A stretch of 64,000 nt of DNA. Origin: Cognataquiflexum gelatinilyticum (GTDB taxonomy: Bacteria > Bacteroidota > Bacteroidia > Cytophagales > Cyclobacteriaceae). The stretch covers positions 434,001 through 498,000 of the forward strand of contig NZ_JANAEZ010000002.1 of NCBI RefSeq assembly GCF_024813435.1, read 5' to 3'. A program made the translations under genes and the position numbers. Positions 58,406 to 64,000 of this stretch are shown one piece after another. Within the stretch, counting starts at the first letter, position 1, and every line of letters starts with the position of its first letter. The notes under the pieces were generated by a model that was not told where the DNA came from, ran no database searches, and saw only the letters and a list, made by a program, of their open reading frames with translations.

Positions 58406-59563
58406 ATGAAAACACTTAAGAACTTATCTTTTATTTTGGGAGGAAGCCTTATTTTGGGTTTTTCTTCCTGTTCAAATAATACTCAGCTTGAAGAAAAAGT
58501 TGAACCTAGTCCCTATGCAGTGGTGACGGAAAAACTTACCATCCAGGTTGATACCCTTTACACGCAATTTGAAAATCCTTGGGGCATGACTTGGCTTCCT
58601 GATGGAAGAATGTTGGTGACCGAAAAGAAAGGTGAAATCCTGATTTTCAAAGATGATAAATTTACCGGAGAGAAATTAACAGGAGTTCCTGAGGTAAGTA
58701 CTGTCAATCAAGCCGGCCTTTTAGATATAAAGGCTCATCCAAAGTATGATGAAAACGGTTGGATATACATGTCTTATGCTAAAAAGCAAGGCAAAGGAGA
58801 AGTCTTAGTCATCGCAAGAGCAAAACTGAACGGTAATGCATTGGAAGGATTGGAAGAGGTCTTTGTCTGTGGACCTGAGTGGGAAGGCGGAAGACACTTT
58901 GGTTCAAGGATAGTCTTTGACAATGACGGCTATTTGTATTTCTCCAATGGAGACAAAGGGTCAAGACCTGCCAACGCACAGGAATTGGACAATGACCACG
59001 GAAAAATCCACAGAATCTATGATGATGGCAGAATTCCGGAAGACAATCCATTTGTCAATACTCCCGGTGCTTCTCCTTCGATCTGGACTTACGGAAACAG
59101 AAATCCACAAGGCATGATTTATGACAAGGCCAACAACCGTCTTTGGGCTGTCGAACATGGACCAAAAGGTGGTGACGAATTGAACCTGATCGAAAAAGGC
59201 AAAAACTACGGTTGGCCGGTCATCTCTTACGGGATCAATTATGACGGAACCATCCTGACTGAATTGACCGAGAAAGAGGGCATGGAACAGCCTGTAACCT
59301 ATTGGGTGCCTTCCATTGCAACATGTGGATTGGCGATTGTGACTTCAGACAGGTATCCTGAGTGGAAAGGAAACATATTGGTAGGAGGTCTTGCGGGAAT
59401 GCAGATTGCAAGAGTTGAATTGGACGGCACTAAATATGTTGGTCAGGAGACATTGTTGAAAGACATCGGACGTGTAAGGCAAGTGTCTGAAAGTCCTGAT
59501 GGTTATATTTATGCAGTGACTGAGGCAACAGGCCTCATGGTGAAGCTGATTCCTCAGCGATAA
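58406..59563 (+). CDS. PQQ-dependent aldose sugar dehydrogenase (YliI/Asd-like) lipoprotein
   Basis: 385 residues with signal GSLILGFSSC (Cys at residue 22). Six-bladed quinoprotein glucose dehydrogenase B-type propeller: FENPWGMTWLPDGRMLVTEK, AGLLDIKAHPKYDENGWIYM, GGRHFGSRIVFDNDGYLYFS, SIWTYGNRNPQGMIYD, EHGPKGGDELNLIEKGKNYG. It would oxidise aldoses in the periplasm with PQQ. No PQQ biosynthesis genes are in the window. It is divergent from the isomerase-like gene. Confidence 0.92.
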   Translation: MKTLKNLSFILGGSLILGFSSCSNNTQLEEKVEPSPYAVVTEKLTIQVDTLYTQFENPWGMTWLPDGRMLVTEKKGEILIFKDDKFTGEKLTGVPEVSTVNQAGLLDIKAHPKYDENGWIYMSYAKKQGKGEVLVIARAKLNGNALEGLEEVFVCGPEWEGGRHFGSRIVFDNDGYLYFSNGDKGSRPANAQELDNDHGKIHRIYDDGRIPEDNPFVNTPGASPSIWTYGNRNPQGMIYDKANNRLWAVEHGPKGGDELNLIEKGKNYGWPVISYGINYDGTILTELTEKEGMEQPVTYWVPSIATCGLAIVTSDRYPEWKGNILVGGLAGMQIARVELDGTKYVGQETLLKDIGRVRQVSESPDGYIYAVTEATGLMVKLIPQR

Positions 59564-59583
59564 TAAGACATTTTGTATATAAT

Positions 59584-59615
59584 AAGCCCTGTCAGATTAA
59601 ATGATGACAGGGCTT
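59584..59615 (+). terminator. Terminator of the sugar dehydrogenase gene
   Basis: AAGCCCTGTCA, 10-base loop, TGACAGGGCTT followed by TTT, 21 bases after the stop. Confidence 0.9.
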
Positions 59616-59847
59616 TTTAGATTCTTTTAAGGTAGGTCTTCAGGCTAATTCCAGCTTTTTTCAATCCTTCATTTATTGGACTAGTTTTGGTAAGGCCCCC
59701 GGTTAGTGCCTCCACTAACCGTAGGAACCATTTTCCAACCTTTTTCCTTCGTATTTCAAAGTTGACTTTCCTCAGGCCACCTTTTTTAAATTTAATTCTT
59801 AGTATCAAACCATCCTAACCTGCTTCTCAAATCCACTTTAAACCTGT

Positions 59848-59913
59848 TTTAAAGTAGGAGCAAAGCCGTACCAAAGTAGTAGCAAAGTAATACCAAAGTA
59901 GTACCAAAGTAAG
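59848..59913. repeat. Six tandem 11-bp repeats
   Basis: Units of exactly 11 bases with consensus ACCAAAGTAGT run from 59848 to 59913; the last four are nearly identical. They lie in the 481-base non-coding stretch 59564-60044, which otherwise shows no credible gene. Confidence 0.8.
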
Positions 59914-60044
59914 GGATAGTGCGAGCTTACCCCCCCTGATATTCCTATATAGTGGATTCTTTTACTGATTCTCTTGTTATTATCAATTTTTCCGACGGAA
60001 TTCTTATCCAAATAAATATTTCCTATTAACCAATAACCCCAAAC

Positions 60045-62198
60045 CTACTGGATCTTAACAACCGCTGATTTTGCGATTTCAATATCATAAGCCACCTCAT
60101 CCCTGATCAATGCCCAATGAAATAAGTTGTTTTCATTCCTGTCGTGACTGCTGCCATTGTAATGGGCGAGGGGCATATCTTTGTATATCGGTCTGGAAAT
60201 AGCAATGATTTTGTCCCAATACTCAAGGGCATTGGTAAAGGAGGTTACAGCTTCAGCCTGATGATTCGCTCCAAGACCTTCCCGGTAGGATTGTAGCGAA
60301 ATTGATCCTTTAATTTTCTCTGCCAAGTGTAGCCCAAGATTCGCCCAGATTTTTATATCCGCCAATTCATACATCAAAGAATTGTTGTCTTTGGTTGAAA
60401 TCTCCTTGATAAGTTCCAATGCCTTTATGCAATCACTTTCCAACATCTCTACCAAAACCGTAGGGGTGATTTTCTCCTTCCCAAATTCCTTTCCTGATTT
60501 TTTGGCTAAAACATAATCTTTGACAGACACATAATCGGGATCGAGCGTGGGCTGATTGATCAGGATATCGGCGGAAATATAATTGGTGCTGTCACCGACC
60601 AAGGCCATCAATCCTTCTCCATAGAGTGTAAAATCCCATCTTGAATCATAAAGAGAACCGATTTTCATTTGAGTGGAGGAAGCCAAAGACATTGCTTCCA
60701 ATAATTTATCCCCATCCACTCCATATTTATTGGTATAGGTAGCTGCAAAAACTTCATCAGGAGTTTCTGGATTGTACAGCAACCTTCCCCATATTTTGTA
60801 AAAAAGCCATTGTCTCTGAAAAGCAAAATCCCAATCAACCGGACCTTCTACAGCTGTAAAATAATCTTTGGCGGGGATATAAGTTTCTGAACCCACAAAA
60901 TAGCCACCAACATAAGAATGGCTATTCAGGGCAATATGGTCTCTGACAAATTGTGGAACTCCCCATCTCAAAGCAAAGAAATCCTCATTCCTTGCAGTAT
61001 AGGTAATCTTATAGCCTTCCGGCAAGGGATTGTAAAAAGTGTCAAACATTTCTCCACCGTGAACTTTGACAAGCTTGGGAGTGGAATGGGCATGTGACCA
61101 GTTATACTTCAGGTCTGCCCAAATCGGACCATCTATAAAATCCAGTTTTGCCTCTTTTTCAATCGCTTTACGTGTCAGTCTTTCCAGATCTACACTGGTT
61201 GCCCCAAGAGATTCCGTAGTACTTGAAAAGGGAATACGGTGTACCAATTTGGACGGTCTGCCGGCCAATCGCATGCCCTCAATATAAGTATCAAACATCC
61301 AATCTTCACGTTGCTGAGGAGTCATTCCTGCCATCCCTTCGCCGAGAGTCAATCCAAATCCTGTCAGTTCTGGGTATTCCTGCAGGACTTGCGTGACACT
61401 TTCTCTTGTGTATCTTTTTACCAATTCTGAAGTATCGCCTGGTACGTAATAATTTGGATAAACATTCTTTTGGGCAATATTGTGCGCATTGGCAAACTCG
61501 TGGCTGACAAAAATATTGAAAGGGATAATATAGGTTTCTATCGCCCTTTCCTTTGCCATTTTGAAAATTGATTTATGCAGCTTTTTCCATTCCTCCATTT
61601 CTTTGGGAGAAAAGGGACTTGCCTCGGGAAAATTCTTTGCCTGAATCATAAACACAAAAGGGTGTAGGTTCCAGATTGAAAGCGAATTGAACCGGTTTTC
61701 TACCATCATATCCAAAAATGCTTCCCAATATTTTACGTCCTTCAAGGTTTCAGTGTGTAGGTCAAGGGCTGAACTAGGCCTGTATGAATACCAGGAGGTA
61801 TTGTGTTTTATTGCCCTTAAGGGAAAATGTGGTTTTTCGGTTTTATACTCTATTTCTTTCAGGGATGATCCATTTCTCAAAGATTCCGTCAAGGAAAGCG
61901 TCCCATATATCATCCCTCTAGCATCACTGCCTAAAACGGAAATTTTATTCCCTTCTCTTTTGATCTCAAATGATTCAGGACCATTTGCTGAAGGTGCAAT
62001 TCCTATGTTGATAAGGTAATGGTAATCCTTTGGTGAAGTAGTCAAGGTGTACTTTTTAGACGCCAATTCAAAGCTTAGTTTTTCTGCGGCATAATTTGCT
62101 TCAGCAGAGGATTTGTCAAAAAGGAGATAAACCGATTGGCTATAAGTTTCTGATATAAAAAGTAAAGCCAAAAGGAAAGTGATCAAAGTAGGTTTCAT
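60045..62198 (-). CDS. Glycoside-hydrolase-like secreted protein (alpha-glucuronidase/GH20-domain-2-like architecture)
   Basis: 717 residues with a signal peptide (LITFLLALLFISETYS). The N-terminal 120 residues resemble the GH20 domain-2/alpha-glucuronidase N-terminal fold (YHYLINIG, EGNKISVLGSDARGMIYGTL). A TIM-barrel-like middle follows (NSLSIWNLHPFVF, ELTGFGLTLGEGMAGM, LVHRIPFSS), then a helical C-terminal part. Candidate acids are in GFGLTLGEGM and DFIDGPIW. Family membership is uncertain. Directly downstream of SusC/SusD on the same strand, it is probably the enzyme of a small glycan-use locus. Confidence 0.75.
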   Translation of the reverse strand: MKPTLITFLLALLFISETYSQSVYLLFDKSSAEANYAAEKLSFELASKKYTLTTSPKDYHYLINIGIAPSANGPESFEIKREGNKISVLGSDARGMIYGTLSLTESLRNGSSLKEIEYKTEKPHFPLRAIKHNTSWYSYRPSSALDLHTETLKDVKYWEAFLDMMVENRFNSLSIWNLHPFVFMIQAKNFPEASPFSPKEMEEWKKLHKSIFKMAKERAIETYIIPFNIFVSHEFANAHNIAQKNVYPNYYVPGDTSELVKRYTRESVTQVLQEYPELTGFGLTLGEGMAGMTPQQREDWMFDTYIEGMRLAGRPSKLVHRIPFSSTTESLGATSVDLERLTRKAIEKEAKLDFIDGPIWADLKYNWSHAHSTPKLVKVHGGEMFDTFYNPLPEGYKITYTARNEDFFALRWGVPQFVRDHIALNSHSYVGGYFVGSETYIPAKDYFTAVEGPVDWDFAFQRQWLFYKIWGRLLYNPETPDEVFAATYTNKYGVDGDKLLEAMSLASSTQMKIGSLYDSRWDFTLYGEGLMALVGDSTNYISADILINQPTLDPDYVSVKDYVLAKKSGKEFGKEKITPTVLVEMLESDCIKALELIKEISTKDNNSLMYELADIKIWANLGLHLAEKIKGSISLQSYREGLGANHQAEAVTSFTNALEYWDKIIAISRPIYKDMPLAHYNGSSHDRNENNLFHWALIRDEVAYDIEIAKSAVVKIQ

Positions 62199-62306
62199 AG
62201 GGTTCTATTTAGTATTATCCGAATCTATTCATTTAAAATATTTCGTAAAATGGGTTTTCCAAACACGGTAACAAAAGCCGGGAAATTTGAAAGATTTCAA
62301 AAAACA

Positions 62307-62334
62307 AAAAGCCCGACTATAAAGCCGGGCTTTT
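62307..62334 (-). terminator. Terminator after SusD
   Basis: AAAAGCCCG, 10-base loop, CGGGCTTTT, with a T-rich tail on the minus strand, 21 bases after the stop codon of the SusD gene. Confidence 0.85.
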
Positions 62335-62354
62335 CAATATTAACAGGGATGAGA

Positions 62355-63875
62355 TTAATATCCGGGATTCTGATCTGCATTGGTTAAAGCAGAGTTATTG
62401 TCGATTTCACTTAATGGGATAGGAAGTTTATCAAAACGGACATTCCAGTTTGGAATAGGCTCACTCGATAATAAATTCTGTCTTCTCCATCTTCTGATAT
62501 CTTTGTTCCTTATTTGTTCACCGGCTAATTCTACCCTTCTTTCATGTTGAATTGCTCTAAACATCTCAATCTTGCTACTTGTAGGATATTGGGCCGTTGG
62601 ATATGGAGGCATTGCTACATCAGCTCTTGCTCTAACCTGATTAATATATGGCAATGCAGCGGAAGGACCTGAAAGTTCATTTTCAACTTCAGCCATCATT
62701 AACAAAACATCAGCATATCGGATTGCCCTGAAGTTGATACCTGATTGGGTATTTTCTGCACCTCTTTTATAAATCATCTGGTATTTTCTCCAGCTTGCTC
62801 TTTCGGTATCTCCTTGGACTTTATCTACAGTCAATACCTCAGATCCACCATTAAAAGGATCCCCAATTCTAAAGAAATTATAACTGATTCTTGGATCGTC
62901 TTTGGCTGCTCCATTTGCAACCCTTTCATAATCATTAAAAAGAGGCAAGCTTGGAATTACATTCCTCCACGCTGTTGGACCATATTCCTGACCTCTAAAT
63001 GTTACCTCAGCGATTCCATTACCGTTTCCATTCCAAGCTCCCGCAGTTCCAAAGGCTTCTGAGAATTGGATTTCCCATACGGATTCAGAATTGTTCTCGT
63101 TTTCTTCTTCAAAATTATCCAAATACCTATCTACAAGGCTATATTGGTTGGAAGAAACGATTTCCAGTAAGAATGGCCTAGCAGCTGAGTAATTTCCTCT
63201 AAACATATGAGCTTTAGCGGCAAGAGCTTGTGCTGCACCTTTTGATGCTCTTCCCGAATCAGAACCGGAATAAGCACTTCTTAACGGTAATCTATTAATA
63301 GCCTCAGTAAGGTCAGCAAATAGGACAGCATAGACCTCATCTTCAGAGGCTCTAGGATTGCCGTCAGGAGATTCTGCGGTATTTAACATTAACGGAATTC
63401 CACCCCATTGGGTAACCAATTCGTAATGTGCCAACGCCCTAAGGAAATAAGCCTCACCAATAACCCTGCTTCTAAGGTCCTCTGTGATTTCTTCTGTAGC
63501 CTTATCAGCATTTTCTAAAACAAGATTGGCTCTATGAATGACTCTGTACCATCCTCTCCAATTTGCTTCAACCAATGGGTTAGAACCATCGAATACATGA
63601 TTTAGAACCTGAGCCCTTGCGGCTTCTAATTGTGGTCCACCTGTGTCACAATCATCTGACAATAAATCCTGTAAAAAGAAATATTCTCGGTTGTAGAGAT
63701 TGTTAGCTTGGAGTCCTGCATATACCGAATTAATAGCAGCCACCAATTGAGGACCTGTCCTGTAGAATGTCTCAGACCCCAATTGATTTGGATTTGTAGG
63801 ACTCAATCTATCCTCGTCACAGGAGTTAAATCCTACCAAAATAATAATTAATGTAAGAATAAATCTCGTTTTCAT
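62355..63875 (-). CDS. RagB/SusD family nutrient uptake outer membrane lipoprotein
   Basis: About 506 residues from the ATG at 63875 (MKTRFILTLIIILVGFNSC, lipobox Cys near residue 19); an ATG at 63902 is also in frame. Typical SusD words: LGSETFYRTGPQLVAAINSV, GEAYFLRALAHYELVTQWGG, AKAHMFRGNYSAARPFL, and the C-terminal RAIQHERRVELAGEQIRNKD. It binds oligosaccharides or other large nutrients at the cell surface and caps the SusC transporter whose gene ends just upstream. Confidence 0.95.
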   Translation of the reverse strand: MKTRFILTLIIILVGFNSCDEDRLSPTNPNQLGSETFYRTGPQLVAAINSVYAGLQANNLYNREYFFLQDLLSDDCDTGGPQLEAARAQVLNHVFDGSNPLVEANWRGWYRVIHRANLVLENADKATEEITEDLRSRVIGEAYFLRALAHYELVTQWGGIPLMLNTAESPDGNPRASEDEVYAVLFADLTEAINRLPLRSAYSGSDSGRASKGAAQALAAKAHMFRGNYSAARPFLLEIVSSNQYSLVDRYLDNFEEENENNSESVWEIQFSEAFGTAGAWNGNGNGIAEVTFRGQEYGPTAWRNVIPSLPLFNDYERVANGAAKDDPRISYNFFRIGDPFNGGSEVLTVDKVQGDTERASWRKYQMIYKRGAENTQSGINFRAIRYADVLLMMAEVENELSGPSAALPYINQVRARADVAMPPYPTAQYPTSSKIEMFRAIQHERRVELAGEQIRNKDIRRWRRQNLLSSEPIPNWNVRFDKLPIPLSEIDNNSALTNADQNPGY

Positions 63876-63904
63876 ATTCTTAAGCTTTTGATTTTGAGAC
63901 ATAA

Positions 63905-64000
63905 TTAAAATGTAAACTGTATACCACCTATGAATGTTCTTGCGGCCGGGAACTGACCATAGTCAATACCTGTACCTAGTGATGTGTTGATACCTGTTCT
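63905..64000 (-). CDS. SusC/RagA TonB-dependent receptor, C-terminal end only
   Basis: The minus strand reads from the window edge to a TAA at 63905: RTGINTSLGTGIDYGQ, then FPAARTFIGGIQFTF. The ending YGQFPAARTFIGGIQFTF with a terminal Phe is the standard last beta-strand of SusC-like outer-membrane barrels, and the SusD gene starts 30 bases downstream. The rest of the gene lies outside the window. Confidence 0.88.
   Translation of the reverse strand, partial: RTGINTSLGTGIDYGQFPAARTFIGGIQFTF

Noticed and set aside
59617..59808. 63-codon minus-strand frame with a Lys-rich product
   Set aside because: It needs a TTG start, begins without a ribosome binding site and abuts the terminator of the convergent gene; a real small gene cannot be excluded but is not supported.

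Overview
The window looks like a chromosomal piece of a Bacteroidota bacterium of the order Cytophagales, most likely Cyclobacteriaceae-like. The evidence is a SusC/SusD pair, DUF4249 and 6-bladed beta-propeller lipoproteins, a very large S8 protease with a type IX secretion (T9SS) C-terminal signal, large FtsX-type ABC permeases, a YpdA-type reductase, and several candidate promoters with the Bacteroidota -7 box TAnnTTTG. The genus is an inference. No rRNA, tRNA, CRISPR array or complete insertion sequence was seen.

Layout. 1-5000: an ABC-F ATPase (cut by the edge), YpdA-like reductase, NRDE protein and old-yellow-enzyme reductase. 5150-10350: an IPT/kelch-like plus DUF4249 lipoprotein pair, divergent from a BlaI/BlaR1-like regulator pair; the shared intergenic region carries three TACGA-N6-TCGTA sites, and the BlaR1-like protein ends in six exact 18-residue repeats. 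10400-15400: an accessory island of minus-strand genes (PIN/DUF6364 toxin-antitoxin, two small proteins, an AlbA_2/Schlafen-type ATP-binding protein, a CPBP protease). The last two genes are separated by long imperfect inverted repeats with TAAC/GTTA ends that resemble integron attC sites, and the island ends at the C-terminal stump of an integron-like tyrosine recombinase. 15400-20200: FtsX-type permease, AAC(3)-I-like acetyltransferase, serine hydrolase.

20380-27940: an assimilatory sulfate reduction cluster: Rrf2 regulator, DUF2061, CysH, CysD, CysN, sulfite reductase, CobA and a CysG-N/Met8-like protein. It runs from sulfate activation (CysDN) through APS reduction (a 4Fe-4S-type CysH; no APS kinase gene is seen) to sulfide, with the last two genes making siroheme for the reductase. 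An inverted repeat lies just upstream of the -7 box of the first operon gene, 20 bp downstream of the rrf2 stop. 28100-37750: a TPR/HTH sensor, a 51-residue ORF and the 2486-residue protease. 37950-41340: an operon-like unit with a small secreted four-cysteine peptide, an internal terminator hairpin and two beta-propeller lipoproteins, surrounded by copies of one hairpin repeat and a shared promoter-proximal element. This is the best candidate for an undescribed system.

41340-50640: HtpG with three tandem downstream hairpins, a formyltransferase-like protein, and the cytochrome c maturation genes ccmB, ccmC, ccmD, ccmE (cysteine-type) and ccmF. One hypothetical gene flanked by two MITE-like repeats separates ccmB from ccmC. 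50660-64000: a DUF2520 protein, pirin, acyl-ACP desaturase, esterase-like lipoprotein, M19 dipeptidase, sugar isomerase-like TIM barrel, PQQ-type sugar dehydrogenase, a glycoside-hydrolase-like protein, SusD, and the end of SusC at the window edge.
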